DNA of 64,000 bases from Terriglobia bacterium (GCA_009838515.1 VXRL01000059.1:1-64000), one strand, 5' to 3'; positions 53,030-62,653 are shown, numbered from the stretch's first letter. Numbers and translations are program-made. The notes: a model not told the origin generated them from the letters alone.

Positions 53030-54463
53030 CTAAGAGACCAAATCGCGGATGATTTCGCCGCCCACGTCGGTAAGACGGAACTGACGCCCTTGATACGAGT
53101 AGGTCAGTTTCGTGTGGTCAATCCCTAGCTGCTGTAGCAGGGTCGCGTGCAGGTCGTGAACGTGAACTGGCTTGTCGACAACGTTGTAGCAGAAGTCGTC
53201 GGTTTCGCCGTAAGTCTCCGCCGGTTTCACGCCCCCTCCGGCAAGCCAAATAGTGAAACAGCGGGGGTGGTGGTCGCGGCCATAGCTCTTGTCGGTCATC
53301 AGGCCTTGGCAGTACACGGTGCGCCCGAACTCCCCACCCCACACCACTAGCGTTTCGTCGAGCAGTCCCCGCTGGTCAAGGTCCTCGATCAGCGCCGCAG
53401 AGGCTTGGTCGGTATCCGCGCACTGCTTGGGGAGTTGGATTGGCAACGAGCGGTGTTGATCCCAGCCGCGATGAAAGAGTTGAACGAAGCGCACGCCACG
53501 CTCCACCAACCGTCGTGCGACCAAGCAGTGGCGGGCATACGTTCCCGGCTCGCGCGCAGCCTCGCCATAGAGATCGAACGTGGAGTCCGGCTCGTTCGAG
53601 AGATCCATGAGTTCCGGAACGGATGTCTGCATCCGGTACGCCATCTCGTACTGGGCGATTCGTGTCTCGATCTCTGGGTCTGCGAACTCTTCCTGCTGGA
53701 TTCGGTTAAGGGCCGACAGGTCGTCAAGGAACATCCGACGCCGATCGCGACTCACGCCCTCCGGGTTCGACAGGTAGAGCACCGGGTCTCCTTGCGAGCG
53801 GAACTTGACGCCTTGGTAGCGACTTGGAAGGAATCCGCTGCCCCACAGTCTCGTGTAGAGCGCCTGGCCGACTCGCCCCGATCCCCGCGAGGTCATCACG
53901 ACGAAGGCCGGCAGGTCTTCGTTTTCGGTTCCCAGGCCATAGGAGAGCCACGCTCCGATGCTCGGGCGTCCGGCAAGCTGCGCTCCGGTCTGCAAGAACG
54001 TCACCGCCGGGTCGTGATTGATCGCCTCGGTATGCATCGTTCGAATGAACGACAGCTTGTCGGCGATCTGCGCCGTATGGGGCAGCAACTCGCTGACCCA
54101 TGCGCCGGACTCGCCATGTTGCTTGAAGTCGTACCAAGTCTCGTGAACCGGAAACGATGTCTGCGAGGCGGTCATGCCAGTCAGTCGCTGGCCGCGGCGA
54201 ATTGAATCAGGCAGTTCCGTGCCATGAAGCTGCTTCAGTTTTGGCTTGTGATCAAACAAGTCGATCTGAGAAGGCCCGCCGCTTTGGAAGAGATAAATGA
54301 CGTGCTTGGCCTTGGGCGCGAAATGCGGCAGACCGGGCAAGCTTTTGCCCGCCGCGGCGTCTCTTCCCATCAAGTGAGCCAGTGCGGCGATGCCCAGGCC
54401 GGTCGCGTTACGGCCGAAGAAGTGGCGCCGTGTCAGATGCGTCGACGGGTCAGGAAGCGTCAT
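53030..54463 (-). CDS. DUF1501 family protein, second copy
   Basis: 477 aa, the same length as the copy at 12.2 kb but clearly diverged. Tat-type start (LTRRHFFGRNATGLGIAALAHLMG), then KHVIYLFQSGGPSQIDLFDHKP, THAxxCLVARRLVERGVRFVQLFHRGWDQH, LVVWGGEFGRTVYCQG, YGRDHHPRCFTIWLAGGGVK and LHATLLQQLGIDHTKLTYSYQGR. It starts at an ATGA overlap with the upstream DUF1549 gene. Activity is unknown. Confidence 0.92.
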   Translation of the reverse strand: MTLPDPSTHLTRRHFFGRNATGLGIAALAHLMGRDAAAGKSLPGLPHFAPKAKHVIYLFQSGGPSQIDLFDHKPKLKQLHGTELPDSIRRGQRLTGMTASQTSFPVHETWYDFKQHGESGAWVSELLPHTAQIADKLSFIRTMHTEAINHDPAVTFLQTGAQLAGRPSIGAWLSYGLGTENEDLPAFVVMTSRGSGRVGQALYTRLWGSGFLPSRYQGVKFRSQGDPVLYLSNPEGVSRDRRRMFLDDLSALNRIQQEEFADPEIETRIAQYEMAYRMQTSVPELMDLSNEPDSTFDLYGEAAREPGTYARHCLVARRLVERGVRFVQLFHRGWDQHRSLPIQLPKQCADTDQASAALIEDLDQRGLLDETLVVWGGEFGRTVYCQGLMTDKSYGRDHHPRCFTIWLAGGGVKPAETYGETDDFCYNVVDKPVHVHDLHATLLQQLGIDHTKLTYSYQGRQFRLTDVGGEIIRDLVS

Positions 54464-57400
54464 TGTTTTGTCACCGTCTCGTCAAGGTTCAGGATCATGC
54501 CCGCTGTCATCGCGTAGGCCGCGAGTTCGCCTCGCCTCATGCGCTTGTCCGCCGGGCTGTCTCCCTGCGCCAGCAGTTCCTCGGCCGCAGTCGGGTCGAT
54601 CTCGAAGCTTTGTAACTGGTTGGCGAACGCCCGCTCGAGAATTTCCGACTCCCGGGCGCTGGGAATCCTTCCGGTCGCCATCTCGAAGCCGTGAGCCAGA
54701 CGATCCTCGGTGGTTCGGCCACCTTCGAGATACATACGCTCGCCGAACTTCCGCGAGGCCTCGACGAAGGTGACGTCGTTCATCAAGTTCAACGCCTGCA
54801 GGGGGGTGTTTGTTCGCTCCGTCCGCACCGTGCAAGTCTCTCGCGTAGCCGAGTCGAAATTCAGCATTGACGGTGGTCCGATCGTTCTGCGCCAGTAGGT
54901 ATACAGGCTCCTGCGGTAGAGATTCTCTCCCGTGTCACGGGTGTAGCCGCCGCCAGCGGCGATGTCAAACCAAAGTCCGTCCGGTTGGTACGTCTTCACC
55001 GACGGCCCGCCCAAGCGTTCCCGCAAGAGTCCCGCCAGCAACAATGCCTGGTCTCGAACAGCTTCCGCAGCCAGCCTGAAACGCGGCCCGCGCGAAAGGA
55101 GCCGGTTTGTCGGGTCTTCGCGCATCCCGTCGGCCGCTCGTTTCGATTCCTGTCTGTAGGTCGCGCTCATCGCGATCGTCTTCAAGAGCGACTTGACATC
55201 CCAGCCGCTCTCGACGAACTCGACTGCAAGCCAATCCAGCAGCGCCGGATGCGTCGGCCGCTCACCCTGGGTGCCAAGGTTCTCCGGTGTCCGCACAAGT
55301 CCCTCGCCGAAGAGCATCTGCCACAACCGGTTCACCGTCACTCGAGCCGTTAGGGGGTTCGCCGGATCGACCAGCCACTGTGCAAGGCCTAGCCGATTGT
55401 TCGGAACTGATTCGGGTAGAGACGGCAGAGCGGACAAGACACCGGGCGACACTTTGCTGCCCGGTTGGTCGTAGGCACCGCGCTCGAGGATGAAGGTCTC
55501 ACGAGGGGGGGCCATCTCGGCCATGATCATCACGCTAGAGACCCGCTCCATGAGTGCTTCTCTTGCGCGCCTCAATCGGTTCAAGGCCGCCCAGCTGGAC
55601 TTCAGGTCCGGGGTGCCAAACGTGTCCGCAAAGGCATAGTCGAGCTTGTGCGTTTGGCCGTCGGTCCGATCATTACGTTGGATCTGCGCGATTTCGTTCA
55701 GGTTCTCAGCTACGGCGAGCATTGACGCTTCGTCGGCTGTCAACTCCCGGTCGTAGACGGCCACCTCGTCGATGCTGCCGAGAAAACCGCTGTCCTTGTC
55801 CGCACCCGCGCCGATCCGGAATGGCTCCTTGGTCTTGATCCCGCCATTGGAATAGTCCAGTTCGGCAACTGTACCGACCTTGCGCCCGTCGACGTAGAAG
55901 GTGATGCCGCCGGCCAAGCGCGATCCGTTATAGGTCGCAGCCACGTGCGTCCAGCGATCTAGTGCCAGAGCCTCGCGGGAACTGACGATGATCCAGTCGT
56001 CCATCCTGCCAATCAGCTTGAGTTTCAGCCTCCCGTCCTCGAGCGCGAACGTGACCCCCTTGCCGGAGTTCTCGTCCTGGGCATTGAACGTCTGCGAGCG
56101 ACTCAGGATGATGCCCTCGGGCGACTCTGGCTGGATCCGGGCGGCAAGGCTGAACGAGTCGTTGTAGTCGTAATCCGCCAGCTCCTTCGCTTCGAGATGA
56201 CCGTTGCGCCGAAGCCGGATTGCGCGGCCGACCCGGCCATCGACATGCTCGATTTCGCCGGATGGCACGGCGTCACTGTGGTCGCTCTCGAAGTCGAACC
56301 GAGCCGCGAGCCCATAGCGGGGATGCCAATTCAATGGTTTCCCCGATTGGGCTAGCTTCCGCTCCCACCTTTCAAAATCCTCCGAGGCTGATTCGCGAAT
56401 CGTGCGGAATGACTCCTCGGCAAGAGAGATTTCGTCTGCAAGGCCCTCGAGCTCGCGAGCTTCCTCTCTGGTGGGCGCTGGAATCCTTGGTGGAGAGTTG
56501 TACGGGCGCAACACCCTGCCGCGTTCGGGGACGTTGTTGAAGTATGCAAAGAGCTGGTAGAACTCCTTCTGCGAGATGGGGTCGTACTTGTGGTCGTGGC
56601 AGCGGGCGCAGCCTACCGTCAGGCCCAGAAAAACCGTTGACATGGTTTCGACCCGGTCAACGACGTACTCGACCCTGTACTCTTCATCAACGATTCCCAA
56701 TTCGCTGTTGCTGCGATGGTTCCGATTGAACGCTGTCGCGATCAGCTGGTCGAGGGTGGGATCGCCAAGCATGTCTCCGGCGATCTGCTCGACGGTGAAC
56801 TCGTCGAAGGGCTTGTTCGAGTTGAACGCCTCGATGACCCAGTCCCTCCAGCGCCACATTTGCACTGGTGCGTCGTTCTGATATCCCTGCGTGTCCGCGT
56901 AGCGCGCCGCGTCGAGCCAGCGGCTTGCCATTCTCTCTCCGTACCTCGGAGAGTCGAGCAGCCGGTCAACGAGACGCTCGTAGGCGTCCGGGGAGCGATC
57001 GTCCAAGAAGGCACGCACGTCTTCGACATCGGGCGGAAGGCCCGTCAGGTCCAGACTTAGCCTCCTGACCAGCGTTCTGCGATCAGCCTCTTGGGAAGGC
57101 TCCAGCCCCTCTTGCTCGAGACGCTTGAACACGAAGCGATCAATCTCGTTGTGTACGCGCTCTTCCCATCTCACGGACGGCTGTTCGGGACGGACTGGTG
57201 CCACGAATGCCCAATGCGCGCTCCACGGCGCACCGGCTTCTACCCACTCTTGAAGAATCGCTATCTTGCCGTCAGGAAGCCGGTCATGCCCCAGATAGGC
57301 GGGGGGCATGCGCGTAGACACATCGTCGCTCGCTACGCGCCTCAGCGCCTCGCTCGCCACCCGGCGCACTTGCTCCTCCACGTCGAGCCTTAGGTTCGCT

Positions 57401-57618
57401 TGCCTCTTCGAGGCGTCAGGTCCGTGGCATGCGTAGCAATTGTCGGAAAGGATAGGACGGACGTCTCGGTCGAAATCGACCGCAAGCGCGGGAACGGCCG
57501 CTAGCGACAGTAGCCAACTCAAGGCGGAGCGCGGCAAACCGCTCACAGTATATCGACAGGCCCAGCCATGGCGGGGTTGCAGTCTTGGATTCGCCGACCT
57601 GTAATGTATGGGGCTCAT
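54460..57618 (-). CDS. PSCyt1-DUF1549-LamG-DUF1553 cytochrome-like protein
   Basis: About 1,052 aa from the ATG at 57618; a GTG near 57547 gives the cleanest signal peptide (SGLPRSALSWLLSLAAVPALA). The haem motif is DNCYACHGPDASKRQANLRLD, then DUF1549 (EIDRFVFKRLEQEGLEPS, LDAARYADTQGYQNDAP, and ARCHDHKYDPIS). A LamG/concanavalin domain is inserted in the middle (GRVGRAIRLRRNGHLEA, WTHVAATYNGSR, FLGSIDEVAVYDRELTADE), and DUF1553 closes (NPLTARVTVNRLWQMLFGEGL, LNLMNDVTFVEASRKFGER). It is coupled to DUF1501. LamG suggests glycan or surface binding. Confidence 0.9.
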   Translation of the reverse strand: MSPIHYRSANPRLQPRHGWACRYTVSGLPRSALSWLLSLAAVPALAVDFDRDVRPILSDNCYACHGPDASKRQANLRLDVEEQVRRVASEALRRVASDDVSTRMPPAYLGHDRLPDGKIAILQEWVEAGAPWSAHWAFVAPVRPEQPSVRWEERVHNEIDRFVFKRLEQEGLEPSQEADRRTLVRRLSLDLTGLPPDVEDVRAFLDDRSPDAYERLVDRLLDSPRYGERMASRWLDAARYADTQGYQNDAPVQMWRWRDWVIEAFNSNKPFDEFTVEQIAGDMLGDPTLDQLIATAFNRNHRSNSELGIVDEEYRVEYVVDRVETMSTVFLGLTVGCARCHDHKYDPISQKEFYQLFAYFNNVPERGRVLRPYNSPPRIPAPTREEARELEGLADEISLAEESFRTIRESASEDFERWERKLAQSGKPLNWHPRYGLAARFDFESDHSDAVPSGEIEHVDGRVGRAIRLRRNGHLEAKELADYDYNDSFSLAARIQPESPEGIILSRSQTFNAQDENSGKGVTFALEDGRLKLKLIGRMDDWIIVSSREALALDRWTHVAATYNGSRLAGGITFYVDGRKVGTVAELDYSNGGIKTKEPFRIGAGADKDSGFLGSIDEVAVYDRELTADEASMLAVAENLNEIAQIQRNDRTDGQTHKLDYAFADTFGTPDLKSSWAALNRLRRAREALMERVSSVMIMAEMAPPRETFILERGAYDQPGSKVSPGVLSALPSLPESVPNNRLGLAQWLVDPANPLTARVTVNRLWQMLFGEGLVRTPENLGTQGERPTHPALLDWLAVEFVESGWDVKSLLKTIAMSATYRQESKRAADGMREDPTNRLLSRGPRFRLAAEAVRDQALLLAGLLRERLGGPSVKTYQPDGLWFDIAAGGGYTRDTGENLYRRSLYTYWRRTIGPPSMLNFDSATRETCTVRTERTNTPLQALNLMNDVTFVEASRKFGERMYLEGGRTTEDRLAHGFEMATGRIPSARESEILERAFANQLQSFEIDPTAAEELLAQGDSPADKRMRRGELAAYAMTAGMILNLDETVTKQ

Positions 57619-57633
57619 ATCCGAAAGTGCCCA
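57608..57633 (-). ncRNA. Hairpin at the 3' edge of tnpB (candidate right end/omega-RNA)
   Basis: Just after the tnpB stop, ATGGGC and GCC(C)CAT can pair around a loop of about 13 nt, with one bulged C. TnpB-associated omega-RNAs come from this position, at the 3' end of the gene and the element's right end. Guide and boundary cannot be fixed from one copy. It overlaps the start region of the next minus-strand gene. Confidence 0.35.
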
Positions 57634-57634
57634 T

Positions 57635-58843
57635 TCAGGCAACCCGCGCATACGGTTCTGGAGCAACGCACGGCCTCACGACCCACGTTGACGCTCCGGC
57701 GGCAATAACCCCGGCCGCCAAGATGTTTGTCGCGGCATTGACGTCGCGATCTGCCACTAGGCCACAGGCCCTGCAGCGGTACGTCTCACTGCGGCCCGGA
57801 TCGTTCCGCGCGCCGCACCGGCTGCAATCCTGTGACGTGTGCTTCGGGTCCACTTCCACATACTCCCGACCGGCCCATGCTGCCTTGTAGCGGAGCTGCG
57901 ATCGTAGAAGCGACCAATTTTGTGCCAATACCTCCCTGTTGAGTCCGGCCTTGGCCTTGACGTTCGAGCCGGGCCGATCCACCGTTCCTCTGGCAGAGCG
58001 CGTCATGTTCGTGACCTTCAGAGCCTCGACCGCGATCAGTCCGTGCTGGCGGATGATCCCGCTCGTTGCTCTGTGACAGGCGTTCCGCTCGCAAATGTAC
58101 TGCTTGCGATCGAACCGTTGCAACGCGGCCACACGCTTGCGTCTCGTTGCCGAACCCTTCTGGCCGCGCGAGACCGAGCGCTGCAGCCTGCGCTTGCGTT
58201 TCCAGTCGCGCTGCGCTCGCGCCACAACCGTGCCGTCGGAACAGGTCATGCGCTTGCGGATGCCCAGGTCGATACCCACCGCCGCCACGGCCGGTGCCAA
58301 CGGCTGCTTGTCGACCGCATACACCAGCGACGCTTCCCAGCGGTGGCCGCGCTGCGTCAGGCGGACGGCCTTCAGCGGCGCGTGCAGTGGCAAGGGCCGC
58401 GCACTGCGGACCCGCAGACGGGGAAACCCCTTCAGCCGAATCAGGTAATAGCCGTTATGGAACCTGACCATGCCGTTGTGCGGGTCGGCCACGTCGATGG
58501 TCCGGCAACGGCTGATCGGCCGGAATCTTGGGAAGCCAGGAGCCTCACCCGCCCGCACGCGCCGAAAGAACGCCTGAAATGCGAGATCCAAGCGTTTGAG
58601 CATGCCCCGGCTGGCCCCGATCGCGATCTCGCCCAGTTGATGCTCGTTGGCTGTCCGCAGCTGGGTCAGCCACTTGCACTGGTCGTAGAAACTGAGCGAC
58701 TCCTTGCGTTGCTCGTAGGCCGACTTGCGGTTCTCCAGTGCTTGGTTATAGAGCCAGTTCAGACAGCCGAGGAGCGACTCCATCCGGCGGTACCCGGCGG
58801 GACGTAACTTCAGCCGGACCACGAATGCAGCGGGAGAGTTCAT
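57635..58843 (-). CDS. tnpB: TnpB RNA-guided nuclease, stand-alone
   Basis: 402 aa, a full-length TnpB. RuvC residues are visible: Asp192 in VGIDLGIRKRM, Glu273 in LIAVEALKV and Asp367 in ADRDVNAATNIL. The zinc ribbon is Cys340-xx-Cys343 and Cys357-xx-Cys360. TnpB cuts DNA guided by an omega-RNA and helps retain the transposon at the donor site. No TnpA lies nearby, so the element needs help in trans or is a domesticated or stranded copy. The upstream leader is AT-rich. Confidence 0.95.
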   Translation of the reverse strand: MNSPAAFVVRLKLRPAGYRRMESLLGCLNWLYNQALENRKSAYEQRKESLSFYDQCKWLTQLRTANEHQLGEIAIGASRGMLKRLDLAFQAFFRRVRAGEAPGFPRFRPISRCRTIDVADPHNGMVRFHNGYYLIRLKGFPRLRVRSARPLPLHAPLKAVRLTQRGHRWEASLVYAVDKQPLAPAVAAVGIDLGIRKRMTCSDGTVVARAQRDWKRKRRLQRSVSRGQKGSATRRKRVAALQRFDRKQYICERNACHRATSGIIRQHGLIAVEALKVTNMTRSARGTVDRPGSNVKAKAGLNREVLAQNWSLLRSQLRYKAAWAGREYVEVDPKHTSQDCSRCGARNDPGRSETYRCRACGLVADRDVNAATNILAAGVIAAGASTWVVRPCVAPEPYARVA

Positions 58844-58943
58844 CTTCTCTTGTTCTTATTTTATTCTATCATATCTGCATGCTTTCGCGCTAGATGAACG
58901 CAGCTTAACTGGGTACTTTCGTATATAATGCCCAAATATATCT

Positions 58944-60986
58944 ATGCTTCGCACGATCTCCTTGGCTCTCTTCGGCACACTCCTGTTGGGCACGCTTCAA
59001 GCCCGAGTGGTGAGCGTGGAAGTGACAAGCCGAGAACCGGTGCTGGACGGCCAGCCGTTCGGGCTGGCCGGACCGTACGAGTGCATCAGGGGCACTATCC
59101 GTTTCGCAGCCGCGCCTGACAACCCGGCGAACGCGATCATCACGGACATCGCCCTCGCGCCACGCAACGCCGATGGCGAGGTCGAGTACTCGTCGGAGTT
59201 CTTCCTGCTGCGACCACGAGATCCGCGCCGCGGCAACGGCGCGTTGCTGTATGAGGTTTCGAATCGCGGTCGAAAGGGCATGCTGGGCTTCTTCAACGGG
59301 GCAGCCGGCAGCCTCGACCCCAGCGAGAAACGGCACTTCGGCGACGGGTTCTTGCTCGAAGAGGGCTTCACGTTGCTGTGGCTCGGCTGGCAGTTCGACC
59401 CGCCGCGGTCGCCTGGATTGATACGGCTCACCACTCCGGTCGCCACCCGCGCGGGGGCGGCCATCCGGGGCTTGGTGCGGAGCGACTTCGTGGTCAAGGA
59501 CCGACTGCTCTCGCACTCGCTGGCTGACCGCAACCACATCCCCTACGATGTGGCCGACCCGCAGGCCGCAGAGAACCACATGACCGTGCGCGACGCCGCC
59601 AACGGCGAGCGCCGGCCGATTCCGCGCGATCGGTGGCGCTTCGCGCGCATGGAGGGCGGCAAGCCCGTGCCGGACCGCGGCTCGGTCTATCTCGAAGGCG
59701 GGTTCGAGCCAGGGCGCATCTACGAGGTGGTCTACGTCTCGGAGAATCCGTCCTTGGTCGGCTTGGGCCCGGCAGCCGTGCGTGACGCCGTGTCGCGGCT
59801 GAAGTACGAGGGCTCGGAGCCCCTTGGGATCACCGTCGATGCCATCGACCGCGCAATCGCATTCGGCATTTCTCAGAGCGGGCGCTTCCTGCGGACGTTC
59901 CTGTACTACGGCTTCAACCAGGACGAACAGGGGCGGATGGCCTTTGACGGCATCATGTCGCATGTCGCCGGCGGCGGGCGGGGAAGCTTCAACCACCGCT
60001 TCGCCCAGCCGTCCCGCGATGCCCACCCCTATCTCAACTTCTTCTATCCGACGGACATCTATCCGTTTACCGATGTTGCCCAGCACGACCCCGAGACCGG
60101 GCGCGAGGACGGCATCCTGGCGCACGCGCTTGACCGGAAGTTCTGGCCGAAGATCTTCTACACCAACTCCTCCTACGAGTACTGGGGGCGTGCGGCCTCC
60201 CTGATCCACACCGACCTCGATGGCACCAAGGACATCGGCTTGCTGGACAACGTGCGCGTGTTCCTCTTCGCCGGCACGCAACACGGGCCGGCCGGGTTCC
60301 CGCCGAGCGTCACGATCGGCCAGCAACCGGCCAACCCGCTGACCTTCCGCTGGCCGATGCGGGCGTTGCTGCTAGCCATGAGCGAGTGGTCCGCAGGCCG
60401 CGGCTCGCCGCCCGCCAGCCGCTACCCGTTGCTCTCCGAAAAGAGCCTGGTTGCCGCCGAGGATCTGGGTTTTCCGAACATTCCCGGCGTGGAGACTTCC
60501 AGTCGCGTCCATCGGGCGTACCGGGCGGACTACGGCCCCGACTTCGTCGAGCACGGAGTGGTGACGCAAGAGCCGCCGCGGATCGGCAAGGCCTTTCCGA
60601 CGCTGGTGCCCGCGGTCGATGCCGACGGCAACGAGATCCCGGGAGTGCGCGTGCCGGAGTTGCAGGTCCCGCTCGCCACCTATACCGGATGGAACCTGTT
60701 CAACGCCAGGTCCGGGCCCACCCACGAGATCTCAAGCATGGTCGGCTCGTACATCCCGTTTCCGCGCACCCGCGCCGAGCGCGAGGCGCGCACAGACCCG
60801 CGGCCCTCGATCATGGAACGGTATGCGGGACGGAACGAGTATCTCGGCCGGGTGGCGCAGGCCGGCTTGGGCCTGATCGAGGACGGCTTGATGCTGCCGC
60901 GAGACCTGCCCGCTGTCGTCGCCAATGCTGCCAAGCATTGGGACCATCTCATGAAGGATGGGGCTGCCGACCCCTCCGACCGCTGA
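58944..60986 (+). CDS. Large secreted alpha/beta hydrolase-domain protein
   Basis: 680 aa with a signal peptide (MLRTISLALFGTLLLGTLQA). The N-terminal beta domain (VVSVEVTSREPVLDGQPFGLAGPYECIRGTI) and a hydrolase core with nucleophile-like GISQSGRFLRTFLYYGFNQDEQGRMAFDGIMSHVAGGGRG identify the alpha/beta hydrolase domain family PF20091. FAGTQHGPAGFPP may supply the catalytic His. Homologues are common in Acidobacteria and soil Proteobacteria; substrates are unknown. It stands alone, divergent from tnpB. Confidence 0.85.
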   Translation: MLRTISLALFGTLLLGTLQARVVSVEVTSREPVLDGQPFGLAGPYECIRGTIRFAAAPDNPANAIITDIALAPRNADGEVEYSSEFFLLRPRDPRRGNGALLYEVSNRGRKGMLGFFNGAAGSLDPSEKRHFGDGFLLEEGFTLLWLGWQFDPPRSPGLIRLTTPVATRAGAAIRGLVRSDFVVKDRLLSHSLADRNHIPYDVADPQAAENHMTVRDAANGERRPIPRDRWRFARMEGGKPVPDRGSVYLEGGFEPGRIYEVVYVSENPSLVGLGPAAVRDAVSRLKYEGSEPLGITVDAIDRAIAFGISQSGRFLRTFLYYGFNQDEQGRMAFDGIMSHVAGGGRGSFNHRFAQPSRDAHPYLNFFYPTDIYPFTDVAQHDPETGREDGILAHALDRKFWPKIFYTNSSYEYWGRAASLIHTDLDGTKDIGLLDNVRVFLFAGTQHGPAGFPPSVTIGQQPANPLTFRWPMRALLLAMSEWSAGRGSPPASRYPLLSEKSLVAAEDLGFPNIPGVETSSRVHRAYRADYGPDFVEHGVVTQEPPRIGKAFPTLVPAVDADGNEIPGVRVPELQVPLATYTGWNLFNARSGPTHEISSMVGSYIPFPRTRAEREARTDPRPSIMERYAGRNEYLGRVAQAGLGLIEDGLMLPRDLPAVVANAAKHWDHLMKDGAADPSDR

Positions 60987-61001
60987 TCTCGGGGGGCCGC
61001 C

Positions 61002-61568
61002 CTACGGCATTGCCGAGATCGCCAGCGTCTCGGGGGCGTGTCCTTCGGAGGCGTCAGGAGCGCACTGCGGGTCAAAGTGAAACGGCACCGGGTCCGCGGC
61101 GAGCAGTTCGTAGGCCGACAGCATCGCCTGCAGCAGGCCTCGCTGACAGTGGTGGGACTGTTGCTCGAGGAAGTGTGCCGCCTCGTGCGCCGCCACTCGC
61201 GCCACTGCCCGCCCGACTGCCTCCGAGCTGTTGGGTTCGCCAAGGTAACGGACCAGCGATCCGTAAAAGACTTGCAGCTGCGGCTCGATGCGGTCGCGGT
61301 TCCGGCGAGCCAGGCCCAGCACGCCCTCCAATCCGTCGGGCGGCTCGTCCTTGATCACGAGATGGATTCTGGACCCGTCCTTGGTGCACTTGTCGAAGGC
61401 TAGACCCGTTCCGTGCCCTCCCATCAAGGAATGGAACTCTCGGGTAACCGCGCCGCGAACGGGAGGAGTCAGCAGTGCCGAGCCATCGGTCACGCAGACG
61501 GTCCATGAGCCTCCGAAGGCCAGCGGGGCCACCAGCAGGGCGATCAAAATGGATCCGTGCTTAACCAT
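61002..61568 (-). CDS. Small secreted protein with HExxH metalloprotease motif
   Basis: 188 aa with a signal peptide (MVKHGSILIALLVAPLAFGGS). The stretch VGRAVARVAAHEAAHFLEQQSHHCQRGLLQAMLSAYEL contains HEAAH followed 6 residues later by HH, the spacing of a compact gluzincin/metzincin-like zinc site, and resembles Acidobacterial HExxH proteins ending HSPxGIM. Two earlier cysteines could form a disulfide. The target is unknown. A TTGACA box lies about 45 bp upstream on the minus strand. Confidence 0.7.
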   Translation of the reverse strand: MVKHGSILIALLVAPLAFGGSWTVCVTDGSALLTPPVRGAVTREFHSLMGGHGTGLAFDKCTKDGSRIHLVIKDEPPDGLEGVLGLARRNRDRIEPQLQVFYGSLVRYLGEPNSSEAVGRAVARVAAHEAAHFLEQQSHHCQRGLLQAMLSAYELLAADPVPFHFDPQCAPDASEGHAPETLAISAMP

Positions 61569-61862
61569 TCCTTAATTTTCTTAATGATATTGCAACACTC
61601 TTTCGCGCATGTCAAGCGCGTGGGGAAATCTCTTGGCAGCGGGGGCCGCGGCGATCGCTGTTCGGCGCTTGCCGCCCGCGCTTGGAAGGGAACCGTGCGC
61701 GGCCCACGCGCGACGGAATGCTTGCTGCGCCGGGTGCGCGGTGCCCAAGCGTTTGAGGTCTGTAGGCCCCTCGAATCCCGAGGCTAGCCAACGCGACCGA
61801 GAAGTGCCGCGCAAGGCGAGTTCATGGCCTGCCGGCCAGGTGCCGGCCGAACCAGTCGCCTG

Positions 61863-62126
61863 CTATTCGTTCGCGAATCGGTTCCTGCGCTTCCAGACCA
61901 GCCAGACCACGCCGCTTGCGATGGCGAGCGGCGGCACTGCCAGCACCCCGATCCCGCGCTGAAGCGCCGTCAACGCCCGGTCCTTCTGCATCGCCGCGGT
62001 CTCGCGGCACATCGTGCAGCCCTGGGCCGGGGCTCGGGAGGGCAGCGCGAGGAGCAGCACGGCCGCCAGAATCGCGCACGCGAGCAGGCTCGCGTGCCGC
62101 GCGGCGGTACTGCTGGGTTCGGTCAC
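61863..62126 (-). CDS. Small CxxC membrane protein coupled to the cox operon
   Basis: 87 aa from a GTG at 62126 that overlaps the subunit IV stop (GTGA); the frame is open further upstream but over the cox genes. It has a signal peptide (ACAILAAVLLLALPSRAPAQ), then GCTMCRETAAMQKDRALTALQRGIGVLAVPPLAIASGVVWLVWKRRNRF. Extracytoplasmic CTMC followed by a membrane helix suggests metal or redox handling, perhaps copper delivery to the oxidase. I recall similar short proteins beside other Acidobacterial oxidases, but cannot name a family. Confidence 0.7.
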   Translation of the reverse strand: MTEPSSTAARHASLLACAILAAVLLLALPSRAPAQGCTMCRETAAMQKDRALTALQRGIGVLAVPPLAIASGVVWLVWKRRNRFANE

Positions 62127-62653
62127 GGCCGCAGGTCGACGAGACGGAAGCCGTCTGGGAAGAAGTAGCCGCACATGATCAGTATGCAGGCTATGGCCGG
62201 GATGACCACGATCAGTGCCAGCAGCTTGTTGTCGAACTGCAGGTGCATGAAGGTCGACATAATCATGCCAGCCTTGATCACCGACAGCAGCAGCAGGATC
62301 GCGAGCATGACCAGCAGTCCCGCGATCTGGACGTATGCCAGCACCACCTCGATGGCCGTCAGGACGAGCAGGCCGATCCAGATCTTGTTGAATAGCGGCA
62401 GGTGGGCGTCCGTGTAGGGCGGATCCTCCGGAAGGGCAAATGCCGGCGCAGCGCCGCCGCTGGCCAGTGCCGGGTAGAATCGCCAGGCTAGGTAGCCGAA
62501 GCAGGTCACGCCCATCAGGGCTGCGAACAGCGCGAGGAACAGGTTGTCCAAGGTGGAAATGATGGCGCCGGAGGCCAGCAGCTGGCCGGTCGTGACGAAG
62601 CCCCAAACGCCCAAGGCAAGGCAGAACAGGTAGCCGATCAGGGATAGCAGCAT
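62123..62653 (-). CDS. Cytochrome c oxidase subunit IV (prokaryotic COX4)
   Basis: 176 aa with five hydrophobic segments. The C-terminal part (KIWIGLLVLTAIEVVLAYVQIAGLLVMLAILLLLSVIKAGMIMSTFMHLQFD) is the CtaF/COX4 signature, including KAxxIxxxFMHL. Two extra N-terminal helices precede it. It stabilises the inner-membrane aa3/caa3-type oxidase. It follows subunit III and is coupled to the small CxxC protein. Confidence 0.88.
   Translation of the reverse strand: MLLSLIGYLFCLALGVWGFVTTGQLLASGAIISTLDNLFLALFAALMGVTCFGYLAWRFYPALASGGAAPAFALPEDPPYTDAHLPLFNKIWIGLLVLTAIEVVLAYVQIAGLLVMLAILLLLSVIKAGMIMSTFMHLQFDNKLLALIVVIPAIACILIMCGYFFPDGFRLVDLRP

Noticed and set aside
61584..61615. Strong promoter for the HExxH gene
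   Set aside because: TTGACA is present, but the nearest -10-like TATCAT is 20 bp away, too far for a confident call.
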